Assembly (NCBI GenBank): GCA_037953625.1
Contig: CM075650.1
Span: 122,557,706 to 122,621,705, forward strand
Source of the DNA: Crotalaria pallida
Taxonomy: Eukaryota; Streptophyta; Magnoliopsida; Fabales; Fabaceae
Direction of reading: 5' to 3'
DNA: 64,000 nt
Shown here: piece after piece, positions 23,749 to 35,330 of the stretch
Layout of the letters: every line of letters begins with the position of its first letter
Position numbering within the stretch: position 1 is the stretch's first letter
Notes under the pieces: model-generated
The model's database searches: none
Seen by the model: only the letters and a program-made list of their open reading frames with translations
What the model was told of the DNA's origin: nothing
Made by a program: the position numbers and the translations under genes

Positions 23749-23775
23749 TATATATATATACACACACACACACAA

Positions 23776-26148
23776 TCTTTCCTTTTATTATAAAAAGTTG
23801 TCCAATTGGAGCTCTTACATTCATTCTTATTCAAATCCTGCTTTCTCATTGAAAGTAGGTGTTTCCAACTCAATAAAAGCATCTACATGTCACATTTTAA
23901 ATTTCAACAATTACATTTACAAAAGAAGTTTCAACCACTCTATATTTGAAGTTTTCTTCTCAACTTACATATTTTTCTCTCCATTTTCACTTTCAAATCA
24001 AATCTTCTTCTTCTATTCTATCTTCAATATATGATTCTCTGTTTTTAAAAAGGTAACAACAATACTATAAAATTAAATGGTGATTTGCCTGTTCCTAAAC
24101 AATTATTTGTTTGCAGCTTTTGATCTCCAGTGATTTTTGGTTTTAGAGTATATTTTTATAGTGTTTTAGAGTAAATTACACTTATACTTGCATAAAAAAT
24201 TAGTGGTCTGCAGCGGTTGGTCTCCTAGGGTTTTTGGTTTAAAAGGAATTGATATATTACACTTATATTTACATATCCCTTTCACTTTCAAGAAACCTTA
24301 TCATTCACTCTTTCAATTTTTCATGAATAGTTACTTAAAAATTATTCCATGTTTCAACCTCAACTTCAAATCATGACAACTCAGATAAACAGTAATTATT
24401 GGCCGGTATTAAATTTTCCTTCTATTATTATTTTTTTAAAATAGTTATAAGAAAATAATTATAAAACCATTTTCCTTCTATCATTTTAAAAGAAAAATTC
24501 ATTTTAGAAAAAAAAAATATGACAATCAAGATATTTCACAGCGATTAGCAGGTATGCAATTTTATCAGAAACAATGTGACAAATAGGTATGCAATTTCAT
24601 ATTTTTCTTCTTTTTGTTCCATTCAAATTCTTCATTGTTTTGTAGTGCGTTTTAGTTTTTAAAATTCTTGATTTTTCATTTGATTTGTTGTTTTTAACAC
24701 AATTCAGTTCCAAGTTTTGTAACATTTCTCATATTGTGGAACATGAAAAACTGCTCATGTTAAGCAAAATCCTATTGGTTGTTACAAATATTGGATAACT
24801 ACAAAATGCTCTCTCATGCAGTTAAGAAAATTAGATGTTGCAGTTATTTTCTTTATATTGGGTTTTGGACATTTGACCATAGAGAGGGAGTTTTTATTAG
24901 TTGTAATTTAGGGAGTTTTTTGTGACTGCTACACTTATATGGGCTTTTTTTTCTTCTTCACCGTTTAGCACTTTATCTGCTTTTGAAACTGATATGTGCA
25001 ATTTGTAAATAACGGTGAGTTTTCATTTTTTTTAATCCTTTTTATTAGTTCTTAACTATCGGACAGTTATTTTTTTTTTCACATTAACGTCACAACATCT
25101 GAGAGAAACCACCCATCTTCTACTAAACTGTTTGGTTGTTATTTTAAAACTGCCATGATTTGTTGATGTTTAGAGTGACTTTTTAGTTTTATAGTTATTA
25201 TTGTAATTTCAAGCTATTGTGAGACACATTTTTTGTAAATTAGAGTATTTTGTGGGATATTTTGATCAAAAAAAAGTAGACAAATTTTTTATAGTTAAAA
25301 AACATGGTTTTCTTTATTATAGAAATTATTATAGTAATGGATAATAGATAATAGAAGTAATAGATAGATGTATAATAGATAATAGAAGTAATAGATAGAT
25401 GTATTAGGATTTTGTTGCTATCTAATTAACTGATGCAGGTAAGAGGTGGTTATATGTACATTAATATGGGTTGTAAAATTAGTGATGAGATAAAAAAAAA
25501 AAAGGGTGCTCGAAATGTGATGCTTTTTTATAATTATACTTCATTCGTCCTTAAATATAAGACATTTTTTACAAGTTTATTTTGTCCCTATCTATAAGAT
25601 CCTTTGCCAATTTTCAATGATCATTAATTAATTTTTTCCACAAACACCCCTATTTATTTAACAGTTTTTAGATTCCCAATAATATTAATAGGGGTAATTT
25701 TGAAATTACATACCAAAAGTTCAAATTTCCAATAAAATTAACTAAATTATTTCACTTTCTTAATGGAAGTGAAATCTCCCAAAGGATCTTATATTTAGGG
25801 ACGGAGGGAGTATTAAAATTAAAATAGAATAATAAGTGTAGGAGATGGACATCATGAAACAATCAAAGAACAATCATTGTATCATTAGTATATTTTTACG
25901 AATTTGACCATTTGAATTTCTTTACATAACTTTTTGTTTACAAATTAGTTGATACTGATTCAATTAGAAAATTCATAATGATTTACAATTATTTAATCAT
26001 GATGGTAATTATGAAATCATCACAAAGGTTAACGAATAAAAAACATAAAAAATTATGTAAAAAAATATATCAAAATATCTACTTAAGTTATATAATAATT
26101 AGTTAATAATAATAAAATGCCCTGTGTACTGCACGGGCTTAAAACTAG
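23776..26148 (+). mobile_element. Non-autonomous Helitron (H2)
   Basis: It starts TCTTTCC after an A and ends with hairpin GCCCTGTGTACTGCACGGGC (26119-26138), TTAAAA, CTAG, then T, the classic Helitron AT insertion. It is 2373 bp with no Rep/helicase ORF. It lies only 27 bp downstream of H1, separated by a TA/CA microsatellite, and contains a Stowaway MITE. Confidence 0.7.
25539..25810. mobile_element. Stowaway MITE, copy B
   Basis: Ends CTTCATTCGTCC and GGACGGAGGGAG, flanked by TA on both sides. It is 272 bp and is the same family as 16578-16850 in reverse orientation. Nested in Helitron H2. Confidence 0.88.
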
Positions 26149-28116
26149 TATATATATATATATATATTTGTGGTACGTTGCAGGGTAAGTGTAAAAATTA
26201 CACATACGATGATCCCCAAGTATACTGAAATTTTTTTTTAATATTTCAAGGGATTAGCGTATGTGTAATTTTAAAATTCGTACGTTTATCTCTTAGAGTA
26301 TAAAACTTTTAAAAAAAATACATATGGAAGGATACTTTGGCAAAAAAATTTATTTTTGGGGTCAAGTATTAACTAGGGGGTCAAAAAACTAAATCCCTTA
26401 TTTTATGTCCATGTTCGGTATATTTCAAGACCTGACCTGACTTATTAGAAGCTAGCTTAAAAGCCTGTTATTCAATAAAATTTTCACATTTTAGCACAAA
26501 CATAAAAAATGCCTCATGCCCTCAAATTATGTGACCTAAATAAAATAAAGCGAAATGTAAATAACATCAAAACTCAAACTATATAGCAACAAAAATAAAA
26601 CCATACAAAAACATAAATAGTACAAGGCCTTAAATTAATAAACCAACAAAAAGAGTAAAAGAAATTATATTTTTATTTTTTATGTTATATATAATATAAT
26701 TTTACTTTTAATTTAAATCATTAATAAATTATAATATATAAATATTCATAAAATTTAATAGGCCAACCCGATGACTTTTTATAAAGTTTGGGCCCAACTT
26801 ATTTTAAATATATAGGTTTTTAAAAAAACTTTACCTGATCTTTTTATTAAACGAGTTGAATCGAGTTAGGTCTTAAGTGAGCCGAATCATAGACCTCTCA
26901 TGCGCCGGCCTGGCTCATTCCTACCCCTCGAAAGTGTAAAGTGACAAGAGTTAGAAGTGCCATCAAAGTTTATAAAGCAAATATATAAAAAATAGCTAAA
27001 ATTACTAAATTTTGACTTTTAAGTTATTTTTTGTTTCAAGTTGGTTTTATAAAAAAAATTCAAATATTTCCTTTTTAAGTTATTTGCTATTTGCAAATTG
27101 ATTTTTTAGTTGTTTATGTTTTCAAATGACTCGTATAAGTTGTTTTTCAAATTACTTTTTAAACTTAAAATTCATTTTTTTTAAAATGATAATATTTTTG
27201 AAAATTAATTATGGGTTTATAAGAAAAAATATATTTTAACTCAATGATATTAAAATTGTGAATTTCAATTGAGAATCAAAAGTTATGAAAAAAAAACATG
27301 TCTATGAACCAAAATGAAATTAATAAAAAAGTTAACATGTCCAATTTGAAGGAAAAATATTAACTTAAAGGTTAATGCAATAGTTTTGCCAAAATAATAC
27401 ACAACCACACTAGTCTAGTCATCCCAATAGATTTTGGGGATATGTTTTTTTAGATGTCATTAACACCAGTTTCATTATTATTTGTACTCGGTTTTTATAA
27501 TTTTTTGCACTTACTTACTAATATTACTATTACGTTAATATGTAAAATCATATATCTAATATCACACCTCAAATCTTATTATTTGCACTCATAATCCTAT
27601 AAACCGAATACGTAGACAATTATCACTACTCACATTCATCACCTTCAATCTATCATTCTCAACCCACATAATCATATTCTATCTCTCATATTTCTCACCC
27701 AATTCCATAAAAATTAATTAGTGTCTCACAAAAAATCATAAATTCAGAAAATTAATTATTAATTTATCATCTATTTAAAAAAAAACACAAAATCCTCTTT
27801 CAGTTAAAAAAACTCAATAACACTGCCTGCTCACGAGAATCAATTCAATCATCCCGTTCCATTCCATGTGCACAAAATTCATGATTCCACTGTGGTATTG
27901 ACTAATACAATATGAGTACCACTTGCTTAAGTCAAGACTTGTGTACTTCAAGTAACAATAGTTCCATGATATTATTGCATACTACTTTAGGATATAATAA
28001 TGTTAATAGATGATTTAGATTCGTATAATAAGATTATTCAGTATAAAGAAAAAAGAAAAATGAAACGAGTAATCGTATGTACAAGGTTGTATGTTTTCAT
28101 GGAATTGGGTGAAAAG
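26149..28116. other. AT-rich spacer with small hairpin element
   Basis: No gene seen. At about 26178-26275 two arms around TTACACATACG and CGTATGTGTAA form a short hairpin, probably a small MITE. At 26400-26935 a fragment ending CATTCCTACCCCT looks like the right end of another hAT family. The remainder is low complexity. Confidence 0.45.
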
Positions 28117-29070
28117 TAGGGGTGTAAGTGATCCGGTCCGAGACCAGTCAGATCGGACCGGATCGGACCGAAAAAAGCAGTCCGGTCTGGTCTCATGGTC
28201 CGGTCCGATTTCAAAATTTTAGGACCGCTTGTATATGGTTTGGTCCACGGTCTCACTATTTTTGAGACCGTTTGGACCGGACCGGACCAATAGTTAAAAT
28301 ATTAAAAAAAAAATAGAAAACACATATCTCAGCCTTAGCAAACACTTCCGCGTAATAACTCGTATATCAGATCTACCTCCCTTCTCTCTCCTGTTTCCAC
28401 TTCCTCCCTTCTCCCTCCGGTTTCCACTCTGTTCCAGTGTTCCACTTCCTCCCTTCTCCTTCCGGTTCCACTTCCTCCATTCTCCCTTCGTGCTCTTCCT
28501 CCGATTCGTTCTCAGCCTCCATTCGCCCTTCGATCCGCGTTCTCTCTCCGTCCTCCCTCTGATCCGCGTTCTCTCTCTCCCTCCGGTGCTCAAGCCGCAG
28601 CCACCGCAGCCGGCTTGCCACCGCCGCCACTCCTTCCGGTTTCAAGCGTTTCAGACTTCCACTTCCTCCGCCACTCTTGTGGCCACCCGCAGCATTACTA
28701 TGTTTGTTGGCATATCAGATCTGCTGCTGTTGTGTTGAACTGCTGCTGTTAGATCTGCTGTTACTGCTGCTGTTAGATCTGCTGTTGTGTTAAACTGTAA
28801 ACATATCAGATCTGCTGCTGTTAGATCTGCTGTTGTGTTGAACTGTAAACATATCAGATCTGCTGCTGTTGTGTTGAACTGTTGATACTCGATTACCATG
28901 GTCTACACCGTGGTCTAGACTGGACCAGTCTAACTTTGTTCGGTCCGATCCGGTCCAGACTTTGGATGTGGATGATGTCTGGATTGGACCAGACCAGACC
29001 GCCTAATTTTAATCGGTCCGGTCTGTGATATCCGTGAAAGACCGGACCAGACCGGACCGTTACACCCCTA
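28117..29070. mobile_element. hAT non-autonomous element with exact 8-bp target duplication
   Basis: Termini TAGGGGTGTAAGTG and GTTACACCCCTA are inverted, and GTGAAAAG is duplicated exactly at 28109-28116 and 29071-29078, the hAT signature. Subterminal regions hold many CCGGTCCG/CGGACCGG motifs, the usual transposase-binding arrays. The middle has a CT-rich leader-like stretch and a short tandem array of CAGATCTGCTGCTGTT-type units (28710-28880). No transposase is encoded. Confidence 0.9.
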
Positions 29071-29078
29071 GTGAAAAG

Positions 29079-29216
29079 GATGAGGTTGAAGATGATTATG
29101 TGGTATGGGTTGAGGATGAGAGGTTGAAGGTAGTGGGTGTGAGCAGTGATAATTGATTAAGTATTAGCTTTTTAGGATTATGGATGCAAATAATATAATA
29201 GGGTGTGAGTATTATA

Positions 29217-29259
<43 letters not shown>

Positions 29260-30090
29260 GTGTAAGTATTAATATAAGGATAATATTGATAAGTAAATGC
29301 AAAAGATTATAAAAATCGGGTATGAATAGTAATGAAACGAGTGTTAATAACATCTCCAAGTTTTTTTACCCCTCAAACTAGTTTTTAACGAATTTTAAAA
29401 TTTTAAAATATGATCATTTCTGCAAATTCAACAAGTACATTTATCCCTTGATTTAAAAATAATTTTTGCACATCCACCTAATAGTGGACACGATGAAATT
29501 GCAAAAAAAAACATGTATGCTCACGATTTGAAGTACAACTGAATAAAACTATATGCAAATATTTTTATGAGCATCTTCACCAGTGAACCACTTTTCCGTT
29601 CTGAAATGGATCTCACACATTATTTTATTATTCTTTAAATCTTTTTATACTTTAAGAACCTCTAAGAACGTGAACCACTTTTTCATTCTACCCATGAACC
29701 TACTTTTCGTTCATAAATGGATCCCACTACCTACCACACACTCCTAATATTTTATAATAAATATAATCATCATCAACTAACCATATTTTTTTACCGCCAA
29801 AAAAACTAACTACATTTTGAATAATTTTATTTTGAACGGCTAATTTTTTTTTAACTTATTTTTTTCACCTAATTTTTTTTAAACTATTTTTTTCAACTAA
29901 ATTTTTTTCAACAAATTTTTTTTAAACTAATTTTTGCAACGACTATTTTTTCCCACAAATTCAAAAACACAAAAAAAATTAATACGGGCTAAAAATTAAT
30001 ACTTACGTCTTGGTTTTGACGTAGGGGTTTAAAAAAAATTAATACATACGTCAAAGCTTAGACGTAGGTGTTAAAATTATATTCAAAAGT
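29079..30090. other. AT-rich spacer with (TA)n and CACTA-like motifs
   Basis: A (TA)n run lies at 29219-29258. At 29985-30075 the motifs TACGTC and GACGTAGG alternate in both orientations, reminiscent of subterminal repeats of CACTA transposons, but no CACTA terminus is visible. No gene. Confidence 0.4.
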
Positions 30091-30385
30091 TGTAACATCC
30101 TAAATTTTATAACAGACAATTGTAATATTTACAACTTTAAACACAAATTCTACCGTTGGATGTGAAGTTAATATGTAAGGAAGTTTGTCTTCAAATTTGA
30201 ACAAGATCCAACGGTTAATGAATAAGATATAGAGTTTTGAAGTTAAAAAATTAAAAATAGAAGCACAACACTACTCGAGGTACTCGACTTCTCCCACTCT
30301 TTTATGTGGTTTTGAACTTTAAAAAAAAAAAAAGGAGTAGCCGCACTATTCGAGTACCTCATGGTACTCGAGTTCTCCCTCTATT
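30091..30385 (+). repeat. 5' remnant of a gypsy-type LTR
   Basis: It starts TGTAACATCCTAAATTTTAT and parallels L2 over TATTTACAACTTTAA, the CCGTTGGATGTGAAG stretch and GGAAGTTTG. Where L2 has TTAATCGATTAA palindromes this copy has CTCGAG-based ones (GGTACTCGA near 30275, CGAGTACC...GGTACTCG at 30349-30380). Homology is lost after about 30385, so the rest is deleted. Confidence 0.65.
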
Positions 30386-31204
30386 GATGTGACTGTTGAA
30401 CGCGTTATGATTTAGTTCACGTTTGTGAGAAAACGAACGACCCGCAAAAGCGCTCAGCAGGAGAAACGTAAAAAGCAAGTTGTGAACGAAGGGAGGAACG
30501 TGAAAACGAATCCCGCTAAGGATGCTCTAAAGCCCCTTTTCCCACCCCCGCTGTACGTGGATTTTATTTTATTTTATTTTAGTACGCCTAGTGTACAAAC
30601 TAATTAATTACGGGAATGGAGGATGAAAGGGTTTTGAAAATAAAAGGTGTGAGAGCAGGGAGGAACCTAGACCTTTTTAAACATGAGGGCGAAATATATA
30701 ATTCAATAATATTAAAATATAACGTACATTTTTATAAATGAAAACATTTATTGATAAAGGATACTCAATCCTTATTATAGATGGTAAATTATATACTAAA
30801 ATCTTACCATGGGAATTTGTCTTTGAGATTAGAATTTTCTTTTTTTTAAAAAAAAAAACATCCTTCAAATTGCTTTTGCATTGACATTTGGGGACAAGTT
30901 CAAATTACCTTGTATAAGGATTGATTAAGGAGATTTAAGTTAAAATTGCCTTTTATGCATATGCAGTTTTTGATGTATCCTTCCTTCAAATGAACTTGTT
31001 CCAACTTAGGTCCTTAGCATTCACTCAAACACAAAGTAGTATGTAGCAGAAGTTTTTTTTTTTTATTTTAAAATAACCAGTTTGAGTTAATAGACCTTTA
31101 TTTTTTATTCTTTAATCTGGCCTAATGTTTTAGTTCTACTACAATTTTATGTACGTACGTGTATATATATATATATATATATGTATAGGATATTTTTAAT
31201 GTAT
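30386..31204. other. Spacer, no gene seen
   Basis: Short ORFs only, without recognisable domains. A mononucleotide A/T stretch lies at 30840-30860 and a (TA)n run at 31160-31183. Confidence 0.5.
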
Positions 31205-31682
31205 GCAAAACTATTATATTGGTCCTGTAAGCGATTTCGTCCTTTAACTTTTTTTTGTTTCAAATAAATCCGGAAGTTTGTAACTTGTTTCAAATAAATC
31301 CTTGCATCCAATTTTGTCTTACTGTTAATGAGAGCTTCCTATGTGGTAACCATTAGTCTTACGTGGCTAAAACTCAACGTTACACCCCCAAAATGATGTC
31401 ATATGAGGCCAAAAGAGAAAACCAAAATAGTTAAGGATAGCCCAATAAGCTTCTATTTTGGCCTCATATGACATCGTTTTGGGATGTAACGTTGAGTTTT
31501 AGCCTTGTAAGACCATTGATTGCCACGTAGGAGGCTCCCATTAACGGTGTTAAGACAGAATTGGACAGAAAGATTTGTTTGAAACAAGTTACAAACTTTC
31601 GGATTTATTTGAAACGAAAAAAAGTTAAGGGACGAAATCGCAACAAAAAAATAACTTACAGAACCAATCTAATAGTTTTGCC
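31205..31682. mobile_element. Mutator-like MITE with exact 10-bp flanking repeat
   Basis: Inverted arms begin GCAAAACTATTATATTGG and end AATAGTTTTGCC. TTTAATGTAT is repeated exactly at 31195-31204 and 31683-31692. The arms are related in plan to 18782-19329 but diverged in sequence. 478 bp, no coding capacity. Confidence 0.85.
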
Positions 31683-31841
31683 TTTAATGTATATCTTAAC
31701 GTATATGTTAAAATCACTTAAGTGAGTAAATTCTCATAGGAAATCTAAAAAATCAACTTCTTAGATACTAAATATGTCATTTTTTTCACATAAGTTTACT
31801 TTTTAAAATGTTCTTAACATACATCCCAAAATATACAATAA

Positions 31842-31875
<34 letters not shown>

Positions 31876-32002
31876 AAAAAAATTGTAAAAACTTAGTACC
31901 CTCACTATGCCCTATATAGGTCCATCCCTGTATGAGAATGAATACGGAAGAAGAAAATGGTAATTGATAGTAAATGTGTATGTAGAAGAGGAATAAAAGA
32001 TA

Positions 32003-32888
32003 GGCTTAATTGCATAATTGGTCTTTTATCTTATTTATTAATTCACTTTGGTCCTGTATCTTTTTTTTTTGCAATTTACTAGTCCTTTATTTTTTTTTAA
32101 AAGATTCAGTTTGATCCTTCCGTTAAAATAAAGTTAAATGAAAAGGAATATTCCAAGAATATTCTTCCTTCTAGACTTAATTGCATAATTTGTCCTTTAT
32201 CTTATTTATTAGATTCACTTTGATCCTTTATCTTAATATTCCAAGAATATTCCCCTTTCTTCTTCCTCTTCCTCTGCTCTCTCCTTACGGCGGCGGCAGC
32301 CACCATGGACTCACACCCTCTTCTCTCGAAAATCATCAAATTTCTTCAAATTTCTTTTACATTCTTCAATTTTTCATGGTTTTTAAGCTTTATTTTCATT
32401 ATTCCTCAAACAAATTCGTGTTTTTCGTTCTTTTTTCCTAAAAATCTGAATTCTAGGATCCCTTTTCTAAAACCTTGGTTATCAACAATGGTCTCCTCCT
32501 TTGAACCTGTTGGAAAACGTGAGAAAACGTGCAAAACGCTTCAACAACTCCGATTAATTTCTAAAAATGGCGGCGACGGTGACATGAGCGGTGGCGGCGG
32601 CGCCCATGGTGGCTGCCGCCGCTGTAAAGAGAGAGCAGAGGAAGAGGAAGAAGAAGAGGGAATATTCTTGGAATATTAAGATAAAGGAGCAAAGTGAATC
32701 TAATAAATAAGATAAAGGACCAATTATGCAATTAAGCATAGAAGGGGGAATATTCCTTCTCATTTAACTTTATTTTAACGGAAGGACCAAACTGAATCTA
32801 AAAAAAAAACCAATAAATTGCAAAAAAAAGATAAAGGACCAAAGTGAATCTAATAAATAAGATAAATGACCAATTATGCAATTAAGCC
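32003..32888. mobile_element. Double (nested) fold-back element
   Basis: The outer ends are GGCTTAATTGCATAATTGG (32003) and its complement (to 32888). A second copy of the same terminus begins at 32174 and its complement ends near 32738, exactly at the apex of the outer arms. The inner arms are about 130 bp, extend through a CTTCCTCTTCCTCT tract and GGCGGCGGCAGCCACCATGG, and pair almost perfectly. A short open frame in the loop (32305-32679) shows no domain. The flanks do not show a clear target duplication. Confidence 0.75.
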
Positions 32889-33240
32889 AAGAGCATTTTA
32901 GAATTTTTGAGAAGGGGGAGAGTTTAAAAAAACTAACCCCTAGATCTTGCTAGTTACGTTAACAGATCCTTGACAAAACCCTTACTAATTGTGAGTATTT
33001 TTTGTTTTATTGATTTTTTTGTTCATTTTGAAAAAAGAAAAAGGACACATTTAAGGAAGAATATGGAAAATTTACACTCGTTGTCATTTCGGGAAAGAAA
33101 ATATTATTTTCTCTTCTATACGATGAAATAGGGGTCCTTATGAAGAACATTTAGTTTGGCGAGAGGTAGTTATCAGTCATACGTACTCGTTTGAACTATG
33201 TTCTAGGAATTCAAGACTGTGTTGTTTTTATGGGCACATT

Positions 33241-33560
33241 GATATTGTGCATGGGAGGATTAAAGATGGCATGGCGAGCTACTTCTAAGAGAGTTCAACG
33301 ATAAATCTCCTCTCCAAGGAAGATCATAGTGCGGGTCTATATCCTCCATATGAATAGATCATCGATATTGTGCATGGGAGGATTAAAGACGACATGGCGA
33401 GCTACTTCTAACAGAGTTTAACGATAAGTCTCCTCTCCAAGGAATATCATAGTGCGGGTCTATATCCTCCATATGAATAGATCAAATTCGCTGTATGGAT
33501 CCTAAGGCGGGTCTATATCCTCCATACGAATAGATCAGATTCACTGTACGGATCCTAAGG
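33241..33560 (+). repeat. Tandem duplications of 123 bp and 53 bp
   Basis: A unit beginning GATATTGTGCATGGGAGG at 33241 is repeated at 33364 (period 123). Its tail, beginning GCGGGTCTATATCCTCC at 33454, is repeated again at 33507 (period 53). Divergence is low, so the duplications are recent. The function and the element of origin are not recognised. Confidence 0.85.
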
Positions 33561-34185
33561 CTATGACTCCCAATATTATTGGCGGCCTTAACGATGTTGT
33601 GCGGTTGTGATGTGTTGCAAGAGTTTGGATTATTCTCTCTTCTAGATTACTCTCTCTTAGGAGTATGATGGTTGTATATCGTGTATACTTTGTGTGTAGT
33701 TGTAGCTGTTGTATTTCATATCTTTGTCCTCTGATGGAGATTGATATTTATAGGGTTTTCATAGGAGACTGGGTTTGATATATTTCCCTTGATAAATCTT
33801 CTATTTGTGAGCATAATCTCTATGTGATATTATCTTATTCAAATAAAAGATGATCCTCTATAATTATAGATAATCTAGCATTTATCCCCTCTAATTTAGT
33901 TGTTATCTACTGGAGATTGATTTCGTGATTAAGTCTTGTGATTTATGTCTGCATCCGAGCTCTTGGCAAGCTCGTTTCTATTCTAAACCATTCGGTGTAG
34001 GTTGGTCAAACTCGTTTCTCACTCTAAGCTCTTTCGAAAAGGTCGTCCAAAATCATTTAATGGCTATCATGTGGAATAGACTTTCCTAACTCGCGACAAG
34101 ACCAAAACATTCTGGTTGGTGCTTTGATGGTGAGCTATATCAAGTCAATAAGTTATATAAATGCAAGTAAAATATACTACTAAGA

Positions 34186-34231
<46 letters not shown>

Positions 34232-34281
34232 GTGTGTGTACCACGAAGAAAATTTTCATAAAATGTCCCCAGATTTTCACC
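33561..34281. other. Spacer, no gene seen
   Basis: No coding sequence recognised. A (TA)n microsatellite occupies 34191-34228. Confidence 0.5.
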
Positions 34282-34598
34282 CCATTTTGAAGAGTATTAC
34301 TTTTTGAACCCCGCTGTTTACTTACCGGCCCCCATTTTTTCTGTCTTATACAAGGCGGTAGTGCATTTTTTCGCCTTATACAAGGCGGTAGTGTAAATTA
34401 TCTATTTTTTCCGTCTCTTTTTAGGCGGAAAAATGGTAATTTTGCACGTCCGCCTTGTATAAGGCGGAAAAAATATGACAATTTTACACTACCGCCTTGT
34501 ATAAGGCGGAAAAATGCACTACCGCCTTGTATAAGACGAAAGAAAATGGGGGCCGGTGAGTAAACAACGGGGTCAAAAAGAAAAACTCCATTTTGAAA
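34282..34598. mobile_element. Fold-back MITE carrying CGCCTTGTATAAGGCGG palindromes
   Basis: The two halves are inverted copies (arms of about 150 bp, outer sequence CCATTTTGAA...). Within them the palindrome CGCCTTRTAYAAGGCGG occurs five times (near 34344, 34372, 34451, 34493 and 34522), spaced by AAAAATG- or GTAGTGTAAA-type text. No ORF. Confidence 0.8.
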
Positions 34599-35028
34599 GG
34601 CTATACCGAACTGGTTCAAATACTTGCCTTTCACCAACTGTTATATGCACATTTTCAGATATGTAAATCCCTCAATTTGATTAGCACCCAAAATCCCTTT
34701 CTATTTCATTTTCTGTTAAGATATTGATAATTCATTCTAATAATTCCATACGAACTGCGTAAGTAAAGTTCATTAGTTACTTTTCATGCAGGCTAATAAA
34801 AAACATAAGATGAATTCTACTTCACGGTCACCTTATTAATTACCTATAACATTACAATTTTATTGATAAACAACATTCAGACTCCAACTAAGTTTTCTTC
34901 TCCCAAAAAATAAGTGACTACAGTTTATGCTGGATCGAAATTCAAAATTGTTAAGTTGTTTTGTTTCTTCAGGTATAATATTAAAAAGTACTATATTTTC
35001 ATACCTTTTTCTTATATTCTTCTTTGTA

Positions 35029-35330
35029 CTCCCTCCGTCCCATTATCTTGGTAAAAAAATGCTAAAAAATTTGTCTCATATTAAAGTAAAAATATGAATG
35101 AAAAATCTTAAAGATTGTATACTGTATCGATGATTGATAAGTAAATAAGGAAAACATATTTAAAGATTTTTTTTGGAGACAATATTGTAATATGTATTAA
35201 TTGTAATGATATGAAAATTTGTATAATATCAATTTGTAATTACTGAATAAGTCATGCATTATATTAATCAGATACTCTCTTATTTTCATTGACTCTTTTG
35301 ACTTTTACCAAGATAATGGGACGGAGGGAG
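35029..35330. mobile_element. Stowaway MITE, second subfamily
   Basis: Perfect ends CTCCCTCCGTCCCATTATC and its complement, flanked by TA on both sides. 302 bp. The interior differs from the copies at 16578 and 25539. Confidence 0.93.

Noticed and set aside
23729..24376. ORFs of 101 and 62 residues near the start of Helitron H2
   Set aside because: They lie in the non-coding 5' region of a non-autonomous Helitron; the residues are low complexity (Phe/Ser/Ile-rich) and frames are not shared with H1.
26400..26935. hAT-like right end CATTCCTACCCCT
   Set aside because: No left terminus or 8-bp duplication was found; kept only as a comment in the spacer entry.
29571..30530. Possible inverted ends GAGCATC / GATGCTC
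   Set aside because: The match is only seven bases, flanks show no target duplication, and a gypsy LTR remnant lies between them.
32305..32679. 124-residue ORF with Gly-rich and Glu-rich ends
   Set aside because: It overlaps fold-back arms; the Gly/Glu runs come from the inverted GGCGGC and GAGGAAGA tracts.
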